From the NCBI RefSeq assembly GCF_017431965.1, contig NZ_JAFRKB010000039.1, positions 86,449 through 150,448 of the forward strand: a DNA stretch of 64,000 nucleotides, written 5' to 3'. The DNA comes from Methanobrevibacter sp. (GTDB lineage Archaea; Methanobacteriota; Methanobacteria; Methanobacteriales; Methanobacteriaceae). The translations under genes were made by a program, and so were the position numbers. This document shows, piece after piece, positions 26,853-38,099 of this stretch. How positions within the stretch are numbered: the first letter of the stretch is position 1; each line of letters begins with the position of its first letter. The notes beneath the pieces were generated by a model that saw only the letters and a list, made by a program, of their open reading frames with translations, was not told the DNA's origin and did no database searches.

Positions 26853-28349
26853 ATGTTTTCCCCAAGTATTGAAGAAGTAAAAGAAATAGCAAAAAATGAG
26901 GAGTATAAGCGTATTCCCGTATCTTATGAATTGTTTTCGGATATAGCTACTCCTATAGAAGTTTTAAGAATTTTAAAAGGCATCAGCAATCATTGTTACA
27001 TGTTGGAAAGTATAGAGGATGCACAAAAATGGGGAAGATACAGTTTTTTAGGTTTTGACCCTCTTTTAGAATTCACATGTCAAAATGGTGTCGTTCAAAT
27101 CAAAGGGGATAAGGATTTCAAGGAATTCAACGATGATTTGGCCACAATCAAAACAGATAATCCAGGTGATATTATAAGGGAGTTGGTTTGTAAAAACAAA
27201 TCTCCAAAACTGGAGTATTTGCCTCCATTCACTGGCGGTTTCGTTGGTTATTTCGCTTATGATTATATTAAGTATTGTGAACCTTCCCTTAATTTGGATG
27301 CTGAAAATCAGGATCAATTCAAGGACATTGATTTGATGCTGTTCGATAAGGTCATCGCCTTCGATAATTTCAAACAAAAAATCATCATTATTGCAAACAT
27401 TAAAACTGATGATTTGGAAAGTAACTACAATCAAGCTTGCAGCGATTTGAAGGAAATAGCTGACTTAATTAAAAATGGTAGAAAAACTGAAATACAGCCA
27501 TTGGAATTGAAATCCGATTTTACCCCAGTATTTTCACGTGAAAGATATTGTGACATGGTTGATAGGGCTAAAAATTATATCAAAGAAGGGGATATTTTTC
27601 AGGTTGTCCTTTCAAATAGGATTGAAGCGGATATTTCCGGAAGTTTGTTTGATACATACAGGGTGTTGAGGACTACAAACCCTTCCCCATACATGTTTTA
27701 TTTTTCAAGCAATGATATTGAGATTGCCGGTGCATCTCCTGAAACATTAGTCAAATTGGACGGCAGAAAATTATATACTTTCCCGCTTGCCGGAACCAGG
27801 CCTCGAGGTAAGGATGACAAAGAGGACTTAAATCTGGAAGAAGAGTTATTGGCTGATGAGAAGGAACTGGCCGAGCATAATATGTTAGTTGATTTAGGCC
27901 GTAACGATATTGGTAGAATATCTGAAATAGGTTCTGTCAGCGTTGACAAGTATTTGTCCATTGAGAGGTTTTCACATGTGATGCATATAGGCTCTACAGT
28001 TACCGGAACATTAAGGAGCGATTTGGATTCTCTTGCTGCAATCGATTCGATTTTGCCTGCCGGAACATTGTCCGGAGCTCCAAAAATAAGGGCTTGTGAA
28101 ATCATAAATGAGCTTGAAGATAATAAAAGGGGAATTTATGGTGGAGCAATCGGTTATGTGGATTTAAGCGGCAATGTTGACACTTGCATTTCAATTAGAA
28201 TCGCTTTTGCACGCAATGATAAGGTCTTTATTCGCTCTGGTGCGGGCATTGTTGCAGATAGCGTGCCCGATAAGGAATTTGATGAATGTTTAAATAAAGC
28301 CGCTGCCGTAATAAATGCCTTGAAAATTGCAGATGGGGGATTAGAATGA
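26853..28349 (+). CDS. trpE: Anthranilate synthase component I
   Basis: 498 aa chorismate-binding enzyme. LLESIEDAQ-like feedback region (LESIEDAQKWGRYSF) near the N-terminus holds the tryptophan-binding Ser; the catalytic domain shows IKEGDIFQVVLS, PSPYMFYF, FPLAGTRPRG, ELAEHNMLVDLGRNDIG and GIYGGAIGYVD. With TrpG it makes anthranilate from chorismate. First gene of trpEGDCFBA; overlaps trpG by ATGA. Confidence 0.96.
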   Translation: MFSPSIEEVKEIAKNEEYKRIPVSYELFSDIATPIEVLRILKGISNHCYMLESIEDAQKWGRYSFLGFDPLLEFTCQNGVVQIKGDKDFKEFNDDLATIKTDNPGDIIRELVCKNKSPKLEYLPPFTGGFVGYFAYDYIKYCEPSLNLDAENQDQFKDIDLMLFDKVIAFDNFKQKIIIIANIKTDDLESNYNQACSDLKEIADLIKNGRKTEIQPLELKSDFTPVFSRERYCDMVDRAKNYIKEGDIFQVVLSNRIEADISGSLFDTYRVLRTTNPSPYMFYFSSNDIEIAGASPETLVKLDGRKLYTFPLAGTRPRGKDDKEDLNLEEELLADEKELAEHNMLVDLGRNDIGRISEIGSVSVDKYLSIERFSHVMHIGSTVTGTLRSDLDSLAAIDSILPAGTLSGAPKIRACEIINELEDNKRGIYGGAIGYVDLSGNVDTCISIRIAFARNDKVFIRSGAGIVADSVPDKEFDECLNKAAAVINALKIADGGLE

Positions 28350-28930
28350 TTCTTTTGATTGACAATTATGATAGTTTTTCATATAATTTATTCCAATTGA
28401 TTGGGGCGGTAGACTCAGATATTTTAGTTTATAGAAATGACAAAATATCTCTTGAAGAGATAGAAGATTTAAATCCTGATGCAATCATTTTATCTCCGGG
28501 GCCTGGAAGACCTCAAGATGCAGGAATTTGCATTGATTTGGTAAAAGAATTTTATGATAAAATTCCAATTTTGGGGGTTTGCTTGGGTCATCAAGCTATT
28601 TGTGAAGCATTTGGGGGTAAAATATCTTATGCAAGTAGATTGATGCATGGAAAATCTTCAATGATATCCCTTGATTATGATTTCATCTTTAAGGGTTTGC
28701 CAACTGAAATAAGCGTTGGAAGATATCATTCGTTAAGCTTGGTTGAAGACACCCTTCCGAAATGTCTTGAAATAATTTCAAAAGCAAAGGATGATGGTGA
28801 AATAATGGCGATAAGGCATAATGAATTCAATGTTTATGGTCTTCAGTTTCACCCGGAATCAATATTAACACCGGATGGATTAATTATTATAACTAATTTT
28901 ATTGAAAAAGTTGAAAGAGGTATTTTATGA
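28346..28930 (+). CDS. trpG: Anthranilate synthase glutaminase component
   Basis: 194 aa class I glutamine amidotransferase. [24 protein letters not shown], the nucleophile Cys in [11 protein letters not shown] and the catalytic His-Glu in GLQFHPESI. Provides ammonia to TrpE. Coupled to trpE and trpD by ATGA overlaps at both ends. Stand-alone, not fused to TrpD as in some bacteria. Confidence 0.95.
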   Translation: MILLIDNYDSFSYNLFQLIGAVDSDILVYRNDKISLEEIEDLNPDAIILSPGPGRPQDAGICIDLVKEFYDKIPILGVCLGHQAICEAFGGKISYASRLMHGKSSMISLDYDFIFKGLPTEISVGRYHSLSLVEDTLPKCLEIISKAKDDGEIMAIRHNEFNVYGLQFHPESILTPDGLIIITNFIEKVERGIL

Positions 28931-29937
28931 TTAAAGAATCAATATTAAAAGTGTCACGTCATGAAGATTTAACTTATGAAGAGGCTTATGCTACCATGGA
29001 TGAAATCATGAGTGGTGAAGCAAGTGAAGTTCAAATGAGTGCTTATTTAACAGCAATGTCAATGAAAGGCGAAACAATTGATGAGATTACAGCATCCGCC
29101 GAAGCGATGAGGGCTCATTGTGTACGATTGTTGAATGATGAAGAGGTTTTGGAAATAGTTGGAACTGGCGGTGATGGTTCAAATACATTTAACATATCCA
29201 CTACATCTTCAATTGTTATTTCCGCAACGGGGGTTCCCGTAGCTAAGCATGGTAACAGATCTGCATCCAGTAAATGTGGGGCGGCTGATGTCTTAGAAGA
29301 ATTGGGCGTAAATATTTATATTGAACCAGAAAAAAGTTTACAATGTCTAAAAGAAATCAATTTATGTTTCTTGTTTGCCCAAAATTATCATTTGGCAATG
29401 AAATATGTTGCCAATGTCCGTAAGGAATTGTCTATAAGGACAATATTTAACATTTTAGGCCCATTAACCAATCCCGCAGGGGCTACAATGCAAGTTTTGG
29501 GAGTTTATGAAAAGGAGCTAGTCGAGCCTCTCAGTGAAGTTCTTAAAAATTTGGGGGTTAAATCCGCATTGTCTGTTTACGGTTTAGATGGAATGGACGA
29601 AATTTCGGCGAGCGATAAAACTTTCGTTTGTGAACTTAAAAACGGCGAAACAAGGTCTTATGAAATTTCTCCTGAAGACTTCGGTATGAAGATTGCATCT
29701 AAAGAAGATTTGACAGGCGGGGATGCAAAGGAAAATGCTCAGATTACTTTATCAATTTTGGAAGGCCGGGAAAAAGGACCTAAAAGGAATGCAGTTCTTT
29801 TAAATTCGGCTGCCGGCCTGTATTCCGCCGGCAAGGTTGAATCTATTGATGAGGGTGTGAAGTTGGCTGAAGAAATTATAGATTCAGGTAAGGCGCTTGA
29901 ACAGCTTGAAAAATTTATTGAAGTTACAAATAGATGA
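28927..29937 (+). CDS. trpD: Anthranilate phosphoribosyltransferase
   Basis: 336 aa. Transfers phosphoribose from PRPP to anthranilate. The PRPP loop [31 protein letters not shown] and [12 protein letters not shown] are diagnostic. Third in the operon here; in Methanothermobacter the order is EGCFBAD, so trpD position differs. ATGA overlaps on both sides. Confidence 0.95.
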   Translation: MIKESILKVSRHEDLTYEEAYATMDEIMSGEASEVQMSAYLTAMSMKGETIDEITASAEAMRAHCVRLLNDEEVLEIVGTGGDGSNTFNISTTSSIVISATGVPVAKHGNRSASSKCGAADVLEELGVNIYIEPEKSLQCLKEINLCFLFAQNYHLAMKYVANVRKELSIRTIFNILGPLTNPAGATMQVLGVYEKELVEPLSEVLKNLGVKSALSVYGLDGMDEISASDKTFVCELKNGETRSYEISPEDFGMKIASKEDLTGGDAKENAQITLSILEGREKGPKRNAVLLNSAAGLYSAGKVESIDEGVKLAEEIIDSGKALEQLEKFIEVTNR

Positions 29938-29942
29938 TTATT

Positions 29943-30719
29943 ATGTTGGATAAGATTGTTGCTAAAACAGAAGAAAGGTTAATTGAAGCTAAAAAGAATA
30001 AATCTTTGGAAGAACTTAAAGATGAAGTGTCCAAATTGGAAATTAATAAGGATTTCCCTTTTAAGGAAGCTTTAAAAGATCCTCAAATTGCAATCATCAG
30101 TGAAGTTAAAAAGGCTTCTCCTTCAAAAGGGCTGATTGTCGAGGATTTTGATTATATTGAAATTGCAAAAGAATACGAAGAAGCGGGCGCTTCAGCCATT
30201 TCAGTTTTGACAGAGCCTTATTTTTTCCAGGGTTCAAATGTTTATTTAAAAGAGATTGCTGAAGAAGTTTCCATTCCAATTTTAAGGAAGGATTTTATCA
30301 TTGATGAATATATGATTTGGGAAGCCAAGTTGCTTGGCGCTTCTGCAGTGCTTTTAATCGTTTCAATATTGGATATTGTTCAATTAAAGAAATTTTTAGA
30401 TTTGGCCCATGATTTGGGTCTATCTGCAATTGTTGAAACCCATGATGGTGATGAAATCAGAACAGCTACAAATGTTGGTGCCGAAATCATTGGTGTGAAC
30501 AATAGGAATTTAGCGGATTTTACTGTTGATATTGAAAACACTATCAGTCTACGTAGATGTGTAAGTGACAATATCATATTTGTTTCTGAAAGTGGCATTA
30601 AAACAAAGGAAGATGTCGCCAAATTAAAGGAAAATAATGTTGATGCAGTTTTAATTGGCGAAACTTTAATGAAAAGTGATGATAAGAAATCATTGATTTT
30701 GGAGTTGAAAAATGGTTAA
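29943..30719 (+). CDS. trpC: Indole-3-glycerol phosphate synthase
   Basis: 258 aa from ATG 29943, preceded by GATGATT; ATG 29934, overlapping the trpD stop, is the alternative (261 aa). Motifs: ISEVKKASPSKGLI (catalytic Lys), ILRKDFIIDEYMI, VGVNNRNL-type GVNNRNLADF and SESGI. Closes the indole ring of CdRP. Overlaps trpF by 8 nt. Confidence 0.95.
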   Translation: MLDKIVAKTEERLIEAKKNKSLEELKDEVSKLEINKDFPFKEALKDPQIAIISEVKKASPSKGLIVEDFDYIEIAKEYEEAGASAISVLTEPYFFQGSNVYLKEIAEEVSIPILRKDFIIDEYMIWEAKLLGASAVLLIVSILDIVQLKKFLDLAHDLGLSAIVETHDGDEIRTATNVGAEIIGVNNRNLADFTVDIENTISLRRCVSDNIIFVSESGIKTKEDVAKLKENNVDAVLIGETLMKSDDKKSLILELKNG

Positions 30720-31311
30720 AATTAAAATCTGCGGACTTAAACGATTGGAGGATATAGACATAGTTAATAAGTATAAACCTGATTATATCGGATTTGTCTT
30801 TGCAGATTCTAAAAGAAAAGTATCTCATGAACTTGCATCTGAAATGAAAAGGAATTTGTCCTCAGATATAATCTCTGTAGGAGTTTTTGTTGATGCAGAA
30901 ATTGACGAGATAATCGACCTCTTCAATAGAGGTGTCATCGAAGTTGCTCAACTTCATGGTCAGGAAAATGAAGAGTATATTGGCAGTTTAAAGGAAAGAA
31001 CTGACGGTAAAATAAAAATAATCAATGCAATTGAAATGGATGATGATGAGGATTTATTAGGTCATGAAAGTTCAATTGCAGACTTTTTACTGCTTGATAG
31101 TGGAAAAGGCAGTGGAAAGACTTTTGACTGGAATTTAATTAGGAAAGATTTGAATAAGGAATTCTTTTTAGCGGGAGGAATTGATATTTCAAATATCTCT
31201 AAGGCCATTAATGAAATTGACCCTTATGCAATTGATTTAAGTTCTAGTCTTGAAACTGATGGATTTAAAGATGAAAGTAAAATTAAAGAAATTATGGAGG
31301 CTATAAATTGA
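30712..31311 (+). CDS. trpF: Phosphoribosylanthranilate isomerase
   Basis: 199 aa (beta/alpha)8 barrel. [11 protein letters not shown] (catalytic Cys), [25 protein letters not shown] and FFLAGGID phosphate loop. Performs the Amadori rearrangement of PRA to CdRP. Stand-alone protein. Its end carries the GGAGG ribosome site for trpB. Confidence 0.94.
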   Translation: MVKIKICGLKRLEDIDIVNKYKPDYIGFVFADSKRKVSHELASEMKRNLSSDIISVGVFVDAEIDEIIDLFNRGVIEVAQLHGQENEEYIGSLKERTDGKIKIINAIEMDDDEDLLGHESSIADFLLLDSGKGSGKTFDWNLIRKDLNKEFFLAGGIDISNISKAINEIDPYAIDLSSSLETDGFKDESKIKEIMEAIN

Positions 31312-32492
31312 ATAATGGAAGATATGGTGAATATGGTGGACAATACATATCTGAAACATTGATGAATGAGCTGCTTTATTTGGAAGAGCAATATTATCAT
31401 TATATGAAGGACCCCGAGTTTGTAGAAGAACTTAATACTTTATTAAAGGAATATGCTGGAAGACCTTCCTTATTATATCATGCTAAAAGGATGACGGAAG
31501 ACTTGGGCGGCGCTAAAATTTATTTGAAACGTGAGGATTTAAACCACACTGGCGCTCACAAGATCAATAATGTATTGGGACAGGTGCTGCTTGCGAAAAA
31601 AATGGGCAAAACAAGAGTCATCGCTGAAACCGGTGCCGGTCAACATGGTGTGGCTACTGCAACTGCAGCCGCTTTGCTTGATATGGAATGTGAAGTTTTC
31701 ATGGGTGAAGTGGATACTAAAAGGCAGGCATTGAACGTTTACCGTATGGAATTGTTGGGTGCAAAGGTGCATTCAGTAAAATCTGGAACCAAAACTCTGA
31801 AGGATGCTGTAAACGATGCATTCAGAGATTGGATTGCACGTGTTCATGATACTAACTATGTAATCGGTTCAACAATGGGACCACATCCATTTCCAATGAT
31901 TGTAAGGGATTTTCAAGCAGTAATCAGTTCTGAAGCCCGTGAACAATTCCTTGAAATAGAAGGAAAACTTCCAAATGCAGTTATTGCATGTGTTGGGGGC
32001 GGAAGCAATGCGATGGGAGCATTTTATAACTTCATTGATGATAAAGAAGTTAAATTAATTGGTTGTGAAGCTGGTGGAAAAGGGATAGACACTCCGTATA
32101 ATGCAGCGGCATTAACTAACGGTAAAATAGGAATATTTCATGGCATGAAATCTATTTTCAACCAGGGGGATTACGGCCAAATTGCACCGGTGTATTCCGT
32201 CTCAGCAGGTCTGGACTATCCTGGTGTTGGTCCGGAACATGCATATTTAAGAGATACGGGCGGAGCAGAATACGTTCCGGTCACGGATGAAGAGGCAGTT
32301 AATGCATTTGAATATTTGTCAAGAATGGAAGGAATCATTCCAGCTATTGAAAGTGCTCATGCGGTTGCATATGCAATGGAAATTGCTCCAAAAATGGATA
32401 AGGATGATATAATCATGATTTGTCTTTCCGGAAGAGGAGATAAGGATGTAAGATCAATTGCTGAGTATAGGGGAGTTGATTTAAATGAGTAA
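31308..32492 (+). CDS. trpB: Tryptophan synthase beta chain
   Basis: 394 aa, canonical TrpB1 type. PLP Lys in [13 protein letters not shown], phosphate loop [26 protein letters not shown] start at 31308 overlaps the trpF stop (TTGA) with GGAGG 7 nt upstream. Condenses indole with serine; pairs with TrpA in a tunnel complex. Overlaps trpA by 8 nt. Confidence 0.96.
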   Translation: MNNGRYGEYGGQYISETLMNELLYLEEQYYHYMKDPEFVEELNTLLKEYAGRPSLLYHAKRMTEDLGGAKIYLKREDLNHTGAHKINNVLGQVLLAKKMGKTRVIAETGAGQHGVATATAAALLDMECEVFMGEVDTKRQALNVYRMELLGAKVHSVKSGTKTLKDAVNDAFRDWIARVHDTNYVIGSTMGPHPFPMIVRDFQAVISSEAREQFLEIEGKLPNAVIACVGGGSNAMGAFYNFIDDKEVKLIGCEAGGKGIDTPYNAAALTNGKIGIFHGMKSIFNQGDYGQIAPVYSVSAGLDYPGVGPEHAYLRDTGGAEYVPVTDEEAVNAFEYLSRMEGIIPAIESAHAVAYAMEIAPKMDKDDIIMICLSGRGDKDVRSIAEYRGVDLNE

Positions 32493-33258
32493 AATAGCCA
32501 ATGCATTTAAAAATGGAAAAGCCTTCATCGGCTTTTTGACTGCAGGTGATCCGACAATTGAAAAAACAGTTGAATATATTTTGGCAATGGAGGAGGCAGG
32601 ATGTGACTTGATTGAGATTGGCATTCCGTTTTCCGATCCTATGGCTGAAGGAGTTGTAATTCAGGAAGCTAATGTACGTGCTTTAAAACACAACACAACA
32701 ACTGATGATGTATTTGAAATCGTTAAGGCTGTACGTGCCAAGACTGATGTTCCTCTTGTGTTTTTAACTTATATCAATCCTGTTTTCTTTTACGGTTATG
32801 AAAAGTTCTTTAAAAAATGTAATGAGTTAGGCATTGATGGGATAATATCTCCGGATTTGCCATATGAAGAAAAAGGTGAAATTGCAGAAATTGCACGTAA
32901 GAACGATGTTGACGTGATTTCATTGATTGCCCCAACTTCAAAGGAAAGAATTCAAAAAATTGCCGCTGATGCAACTGGATTTATTTACATTGTATCATCA
33001 TTAGGCGTTACTGGAATGCGCAGTGAAATCAAAACGGATTTAAATGCTATTATTTCAGATATCCGGGATGTGACTGATTTGCCTCTTGCTGTTGGATTTG
33101 GTATAAATACTCCTGAGCAAGCTAGAAACATAGGTCAAATCGCCGATGGGGTAATTGTTGGCAGTGCAATAGTAAAAATCATTGAAGAATATGGGGAAAA
33201 TGCTACAAATCCATTAAAGGAATATGTTTCAAGCATGAAAAAAGCGTCTAATGAGTAA
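32485..33258 (+). CDS. trpA: Tryptophan synthase alpha chain
   Basis: 257 aa. [12 protein letters not shown], the catalytic Glu in [29 protein letters not shown] (catalytic Asp) and FGINTPEQA. Cleaves indole-glycerol phosphate to indole. Last gene of the seven-gene operon; the PCNA gene begins 91 nt later with its own promoter elements. Confidence 0.95.
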   Translation: MSKIANAFKNGKAFIGFLTAGDPTIEKTVEYILAMEEAGCDLIEIGIPFSDPMAEGVVIQEANVRALKHNTTTDDVFEIVKAVRAKTDVPLVFLTYINPVFFYGYEKFFKKCNELGIDGIISPDLPYEEKGEIAEIARKNDVDVISLIAPTSKERIQKIAADATGFIYIVSSLGVTGMRSEIKTDLNAIISDIRDVTDLPLAVGFGINTPEQARNIGQIADGVIVGSAIVKIIEEYGENATNPLKEYVSSMKKASNE

Positions 33259-33277
33259 TTTGGTTATAATGAAAATA

Positions 33278-33313
33278 TTTATATAAATATTGAGACAAAA
33301 ATATATTTATAAT
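33278..33313 (+). promoter_or_regulatory. PCNA promoter, two TATA-like elements
   Basis: TTTATATA at 33278-33285 and TTTATAAT at 33306-33313 lie between trpA and the PCNA ATG (33350). Either would give a leader holding the GAGG ribosome site at 33339-33342. Confidence 0.4.
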
Positions 33314-33349
33314 TTGTAATTTTTGAACATTCAATTTAGAGGATTATTT

Positions 33350-34084
33350 ATGTTTAAAGCAGAATTAAGTGATTCTAATATATTAAAAACCAGTTTTGAT
33401 GCTATTTCTTCAATCGTTGATGAAGTACAAATTCAAACTGATAGTGAAGGCATGAGATTAGATGCCTTAGACCGCAGTCACATAACTTTCGTACATTTGG
33501 AGTTAAAATCTACCTTATTCGACGAATACATTTGTGATGTTCCTGAAAAAATCAACATCGATACTGACGAATTCATGAGAGTTCTCAAACGTGCCAAATC
33601 ACAGGATAGAGTTTTAATGTCAGTAGATGAAGGTAATTTTATCATTACTTTTGAAGGAGATGCAACAAGAACTTTTAAAATAAGATTAATAGATATGGAA
33701 TATGATAATCCTGTTCCACCGAATATTGAACATCCTACTAACTTTAAGGTTCGCTTCTCTATATTGAAAGACTGTATCAACGATATTGATATATTTTCAG
33801 ATAAAATTGCACTTCAGGTTGATGAAGATTACTTTATAGCATCAGCTGACGGTGAATTCGGTGATGCAAGCATCAAATATCTTCACGGCGAAAATATTTC
33901 TGAACATGCAAAAGCCTTATTCTCATTGGATAAGATTAGAGAAATGCTTAAAGCAGATAAATTTTCAGAGGAAGCTGAAATTAGTTTAGGTACTGACATG
34001 CCATTAAGTTTAACTCTTAATATGGTCACTGGTGACGGCAAACTTAGTTTCTTGCTTGCTCCTAGATTAGAAACAGATGAATAA
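33350..34084 (+). CDS. pcn: DNA polymerase sliding clamp (PCNA)
   Basis: 244 aa from ATG 33350 (GAGGATT site just upstream). Archaeal PCNA features: [52 protein letters not shown] and a C-terminal [13 protein letters not shown]. Forms a homotrimeric ring tethering polymerases, FEN1, ligase and EndoQ-type repair enzymes to DNA. It starts a block of information-processing genes and is followed by a GINS subunit. Confidence 0.95.
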   Translation: MFKAELSDSNILKTSFDAISSIVDEVQIQTDSEGMRLDALDRSHITFVHLELKSTLFDEYICDVPEKINIDTDEFMRVLKRAKSQDRVLMSVDEGNFIITFEGDATRTFKIRLIDMEYDNPVPPNIEHPTNFKVRFSILKDCINDIDIFSDKIALQVDEDYFIASADGEFGDASIKYLHGENISEHAKALFSLDKIREMLKADKFSEEAEISLGTDMPLSLTLNMVTGDGKLSFLLAPRLETDE

Positions 34085-34136
34085 TTTCATTTGTTTATCT
34101 TTTTTTATTTTAATTAATTTTTAGAGATGGTATTAA

Positions 34137-34988
34137 GTGGATCAGTTTTACAAGGAATTGCGAACAATCCAAAAGAAGGAACGTAATAACGCTACATTGG
34201 CTCGTGTCGAAGAGGATTTTTACAGTAAAATTCACGAGTATTTGGATGATTTGAAACAACAGGCTATCCGCGATCCATTTTCAAATATACCCCAAATTTT
34301 ACATGAAGCTCAAAGGATAGCTACTGAAATCTGCGAAAGAAGGGAACATAAGATTACCGATGCAGCTGTTGTAAATATACATAGGTCCTATCATTTGTTT
34401 ACAGGAAAGCCTCAGTTTGATTTGGTGGATACCACTCCATTGAATTTAACCCCCGAAGAGGAAAAATTCTACTTTTCATTGATTGACACTTTAAGAAACC
34501 ATAGGGGAAACATTTCACTTGAAAAATTATCTGACGGAGATGAAATCCCTGATAAGAAAGTTATAAAACCAAAAGAAACCCAGTCAAATACATTGATTTC
34601 TCCAAAGCCTGATGAAAAGGATGATAAAGTACTTGACAGGCATGATGAAATTTCCAAATCAAAACCTGCCGAGGATAAAAAAGCAGAACCTAAAGAAAAG
34701 CAGGATGACGCTTCAAAAATTGATGCTGTAGCCAAACCTCAAAACAAAAACATCGAGCAAAACCCTAATGCTTTTGATGAAAATGAAGAATTTTATGATT
34801 TTGAGTCTAAAAGAATAGCCAAGGACACTGAACTGGTCACAATGTTGGTTTTTGATGATATAGAACCGATTGTAGGTGTTGATGAAAGGATTTATGGTCC
34901 GTTCAGACCACAGGATCTGGTCACATTGCCTTTGATAAATGCGAAAGTATTTTTCAAAAATAGAAAGGGTCGTCAAGTTAAAATTTAA
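34137..34988 (+). CDS. Archaeal GINS subunit, Gins51 type
   Basis: 283 aa, GTG start. The helical A domain (residues 1-125) includes DFYSKIHEYLDDLK and ILHEAQRIATEICERREHKI; a low-complexity Lys/Asp/Pro-rich linker spans about 140-215; the small beta-rich B domain is at the C-terminus (MLVFDDIEPIVGVDERIYGPF). A-then-B order defines Gins51. GINS joins MCM and GAN/RecJ in the archaeal replicative helicase. PCNA-GINS adjacency fits a replication role. The linker is longer than the core needs and probably flexible. Confidence 0.85.
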   Translation: MDQFYKELRTIQKKERNNATLARVEEDFYSKIHEYLDDLKQQAIRDPFSNIPQILHEAQRIATEICERREHKITDAAVVNIHRSYHLFTGKPQFDLVDTTPLNLTPEEEKFYFSLIDTLRNHRGNISLEKLSDGDEIPDKKVIKPKETQSNTLISPKPDEKDDKVLDRHDEISKSKPAEDKKAEPKEKQDDASKIDAVAKPQNKNIEQNPNAFDENEEFYDFESKRIAKDTELVTMLVFDDIEPIVGVDERIYGPFRPQDLVTLPLINAKVFFKNRKGRQVKI

Positions 34989-35204
34989 CACATTGCCATT
35001 AACTTTAAATAGCTTAATAAATAGATATTATGAATGTATCTATTTGTGATAATAAAAAATTATATTTTATATAATTTGGATTTTTGCTGTCTGTAGACTT
35101 GATGCGTTACAATGCAGTTTTAATCTCTAACGTTTTTTAATAAAATTTGAGTTTAGATAAATTCGCTGATAGATTTATAATGACTTATTAATTACGGTGA
35201 AAAA

Positions 35205-35483
35205 ATGAAAATACCAAAAGAAAAAAGAACATACTGTCCTCATTGTAAAAGACACACAATGCATGAGGTACACACTGCTAAAAAAAGAAAAGCTAGTGAA
35301 TTAACTTGGGGACAAAGACAATTCAGACGTGTAACCGCTGGTTACAGAGGTTATCCAAGGCCTTTACCTGCCGGAAACAAACCTGTTAAAAAATTAGACT
35401 TAAGACTTAAATGTAAAGAATGTGGTAAATCTCACATTAAACAATCTTTCAGAACAGGAAAACCTGAATTCGTAGCTAAATAG
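35205..35483 (+). CDS. rpl44e: Large ribosomal subunit protein eL42 (L44e)
   Basis: 92 aa, normal length. Zinc ribbon [13 protein letters not shown] ... CKECGKSH and the basic [19 protein letters not shown] core. Strongly biased codon use and an ACGGTG site fit high expression. First gene of the conserved archaeal set L44e-S27e-aIF2alpha-Nop10. Confidence 0.96.
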   Translation: MKIPKEKRTYCPHCKRHTMHEVHTAKKRKASELTWGQRQFRRVTAGYRGYPRPLPAGNKPVKKLDLRLKCKECGKSHIKQSFRTGKPEFVAK

Positions 35484-35492
35484 GTGGTTAAC

Positions 35493-35672
35493 ATGGTTAG
35501 TAAAGGAAGAGGAAACTTTTTAAAAGTTAAATGTTTAGATTGTGACAATGAACAAGTAATCTTTGATCGTGCAGCTTCTGACGTAAAATGTATTATTTGT
35601 GGTAAAACTCTTGTCAAATCTCGTGGTGCTAAAGCTAAAATTACCGCACACATTGAAAAAGTTTTAAACTAG
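35493..35672 (+). CDS. rps27e: Small ribosomal subunit protein eS27 (S27e)
   Basis: 59 aa. Zinc ribbon CLDCDNEQVIFDRAASDVKC..CGKTL. ATG 35493 follows AGGTGGTT at 6 nt; the earlier GTG (35484) is inside that site. Follows L44e by 9 nt. Confidence 0.96.
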   Translation: MVSKGRGNFLKVKCLDCDNEQVIFDRAASDVKCIICGKTLVKSRGAKAKITAHIEKVLN

Positions 35673-35734
35673 ATTTCTAGTTTTAAACTTATTTTTTACT
35701 ATTTTTTATAATTTTTATTAATGTTGGTGAGAGT

Positions 35735-36532
35735 ATGGTAAGAAAAAGTCAAGAATGGCCTGATGAAGGGGAACTTATTGTCGGTACTGTTTACAAAGTT
35801 CTTAATTATGGGGCTTTTGCTAAATTGGAAGAATATCAGGGCAAAGAAGCTTTTATTCATATTTCTGAAGTATCTTCTGGTTGGGTAAAAAACATCAGAG
35901 ATCACGTAAGGGAAAACCAGAAAATCGTTTGTCGTGTTCTCAGAGTTAATCCTAAAAAGGGGCATGTTGATGCTTCTTTAAAAAGAATCCGTGAAGATCA
36001 AAGAACTAAAAAAATCCAACATTGGAAAATTGAACAAAAAGCTGAAAAATTTTTAGAATTATCTGCTAAATCTTTAGATAAAACCTTGGATGAAGCATAT
36101 GATGAAGTGGGTTATGAACTTATGGACATCTTTGGGGATGTCTATGGTGCTTTTGAAACAGCTTCTGATGAAGGTGCTGAATCTCTCGTTGAAGAAGGAA
36201 TCCCTCAGGATTGGGCTGATGCTATTACTGAAATAGCCAAAAAGAATATCACTCCTCCGGAAGTTCACATTAGCGGTTATGTTGATATTGAAACTTTTGT
36301 GCCGAACGGTGTTGAAATTATCGTTGCCGCCCTCAAGGCTGCAGAAGATAATGGAGATGATGAGGAAGAAATCAAGGTCCAATGTGTTGGTGCACCAAGA
36401 TATAGAATCACTGTCAAATCTACTGATTATATATTAGCGGAAAAAGCTCTTAAAGCTGCTGCTGATAGATGTATAGCAGTTGTTGAAGAATCTGAAGGAA
36501 ACGGTTCTTTCTTAAGAGAGTTAGATAATTAG
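35735..36532 (+). CDS. eif2a: Translation initiation factor aIF2 subunit alpha
   Basis: 265 aa. Residues 10-85 are an S1 domain ([37 protein letters not shown]), followed by the helical middle domain and a C-terminal alpha/beta domain. With beta and gamma subunits it delivers initiator Met-tRNA to the small subunit. The eukaryotic phosphorylation Ser51 region is replaced by a short GWVKNI loop. Next gene is nop10, 6 nt later. Confidence 0.95.
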   Translation: MVRKSQEWPDEGELIVGTVYKVLNYGAFAKLEEYQGKEAFIHISEVSSGWVKNIRDHVRENQKIVCRVLRVNPKKGHVDASLKRIREDQRTKKIQHWKIEQKAEKFLELSAKSLDKTLDEAYDEVGYELMDIFGDVYGAFETASDEGAESLVEEGIPQDWADAITEIAKKNITPPEVHISGYVDIETFVPNGVEIIVAALKAAEDNGDDEEEIKVQCVGAPRYRITVKSTDYILAEKALKAAADRCIAVVEESEGNGSFLRELDN

Positions 36533-36538
36533 ATTCTT

Positions 36539-36709
36539 ATGAATATGAAAATGAATAAATGTCCCGAATGCGGAATTTATACTTTAAAAGATGCTTGCCC
36601 TAAATGCGGCGGGCAACTTAAAGTTATTTATCCTCCAAAATTCTCAGTTGAGGATAAATACGGAAAATATCGTCGTATATTAAAAAAAGAATCAATGAAG
36701 GAGCAGTAG
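36539..36709 (+). CDS. nop10: Ribosome biogenesis protein Nop10
   Basis: 56 aa zinc-ribbon protein: KCPECGIYTLKDACPKCGG then PPKFSVEDKYGKYRR, the invariant Nop10 tail. Component of archaeal H/ACA RNP that guides pseudouridylation. Three close ATGs (36539, 36545, 36551) are possible starts; the first is 6 nt after the aIF2-alpha stop. Conserved archaeal gene order supports the call. Confidence 0.93.
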   Translation: MNMKMNKCPECGIYTLKDACPKCGGQLKVIYPPKFSVEDKYGKYRRILKKESMKEQ

Positions 36710-36712
36710 GAT

Positions 36713-37483
36713 ATGGAAATCTCAGAAATAACTGTTTTAGAAGAAATCGAATTAAATAATCCTATTTTTATAGAGGCATTGCCTGGAATTGGGCATGTTG
36801 GTAAATTGGCTGCAGACCATATGATTGATGAATTTGGGGCAACCAAATTTGCAGAAATTTATTCTCCTGCTTTTCCTCCTCAAGTTCTTGTAAAGGATGA
36901 GGGCGTAATTGCAAACATGCTTAATGAATTATATTACCTAAAGGATGTAGGTGAAGACAATTTGGATTTGATAATTCTTGTAGGTAACACTCAGGCTCTA
37001 TCTCCAGAAGGCCAATACCTAATATGTAAGGATATTTTGGAATATGTTAAGCAATTTGACATTAGTAGAATTTTTACTTTAGGTGGAATGGCAACCGGAC
37101 AGCCTATTGAAAGTCCAAAGGTTTTTGGAGCTGCCACTCATGAAGAGGATGTTGAATTATTAAAAGAAGCAGAAATTGAAATCAGGTCTAATGATGGGGG
37201 CATTGTCGGTGCTTCCGGATTGTTTTTAGGTCTGGCTGTTCGCCAAGGGCTTCATGGATCTTGCCTTATGGGTGAAACTCCAGGATATTTCATTGATGCT
37301 GAATCTGCTGAAGCGATTTTAAATAAATTGTCATTTTTACTTAATTTTGAAATTAATGTTGATAAATTAGAGGAAAGGGCTGAAGAGACTAGACAAATGA
37401 TTGCTAGAGCTCAGCAAATGGAACAAGATTTAATTAATAAAGCTAATGCAGGAAATGCAGATGATTTAAGGTATATTGGATAA
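36713..37483 (+). CDS. PAC2-family protein (proteasome assembly chaperone-like)
   Basis: 256 aa. PAC2 fold signatures: [22 protein letters not shown] near the N-terminus, [24 protein letters not shown] and [15 protein letters not shown]-terminal helix of about 30 residues is added ([20 protein letters not shown]). Always found just after Nop10 in many archaea; role in proteasome assembly is by analogy with eukaryotic PAC2 and unproven. Starts 3 nt after nop10, so the same transcript. Confidence 0.85.
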   Translation: MEISEITVLEEIELNNPIFIEALPGIGHVGKLAADHMIDEFGATKFAEIYSPAFPPQVLVKDEGVIANMLNELYYLKDVGEDNLDLIILVGNTQALSPEGQYLICKDILEYVKQFDISRIFTLGGMATGQPIESPKVFGAATHEEDVELLKEAEIEIRSNDGGIVGASGLFLGLAVRQGLHGSCLMGETPGYFIDAESAEAILNKLSFLLNFEINVDKLEERAEETRQMIARAQQMEQDLINKANAGNADDLRYIG

Positions 37484-37516
37484 ATCAATATATCTATTTT
37501 TAACTTTTTTTTGATT

Positions 37517-38077
37517 ATGAATGTTGTAGTCGTTCCCGATGCCGCAATGATTGTCATACCATTGATTGAAAAGAATGGCCATACATATTTATCTCCGGTT
37601 AATTTTTCCAGATATGACAATATGGACATTTGTGAAGGTAATTTGACTTATGATAATTTGATAACAACATATTCGTCAAGTGAAATTCCTTCAGGCGTAA
37701 AGGGAAGGCTTTTTTTGCTATCTAAGGTATTGCCTAATGCCGATGCGGCAATAATCATAGGCAAACGCCCTAAAAATTACACAAAAATGTATGACGTATT
37801 GAATGATATAATTCTGTTCGGTGGAAATGCCTGCAATAATGCCCATAGTCTGACAGTAAAAATGATACATGATTTGGGTATTCCTACATTGAAACTTGCT
37901 TATCCTACAAGCCGAAGTCAAATCATCGATTTAATCAATAGAACAGACTTATTTTTAAAAAATTTAAATTACAATTCTGAAAATGTCAATGATGATGACT
38001 TAACTGTGGATTTGGTCAAAAAACAACATAAATATCCGGTCAATGATTTAAAGAGGATATTAAATAATTTAATATAA
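37517..38077 (+). CDS. Conserved archaeal protein of unknown function
   Basis: 186 aa from ATG 37517 (TTGATT before it). Alpha/beta composition with hydrophobic strands MNVVVVPDAAMIVIPLIE and DAAIIIGKRPKN, GGNACNNAHSLTVKMIHDLG in the middle, and a Lys/Asp-rich tail. The GGNACNNAH segment could be a nucleotide or metal site, but no family is recognised. It sits between PAC2 and EndoQ genes on the same strand. Confidence 0.6.
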   Translation: MNVVVVPDAAMIVIPLIEKNGHTYLSPVNFSRYDNMDICEGNLTYDNLITTYSSSEIPSGVKGRLFLLSKVLPNADAAIIIGKRPKNYTKMYDVLNDIILFGGNACNNAHSLTVKMIHDLGIPTLKLAYPTSRSQIIDLINRTDLFLKNLNYNSENVNDDDLTVDLVKKQHKYPVNDLKRILNNLI

Positions 38078-38099
38078 CATTAATGATTAATTTTTAATC

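Noticed and set aside
35060..35150. Possible small RNA (GTCTGTAGAC hairpin and T run) before rpl44e
   Set aside because: Weak 3-4 bp stem, no box C/D or H/ACA elements and no clear promoter spacing.
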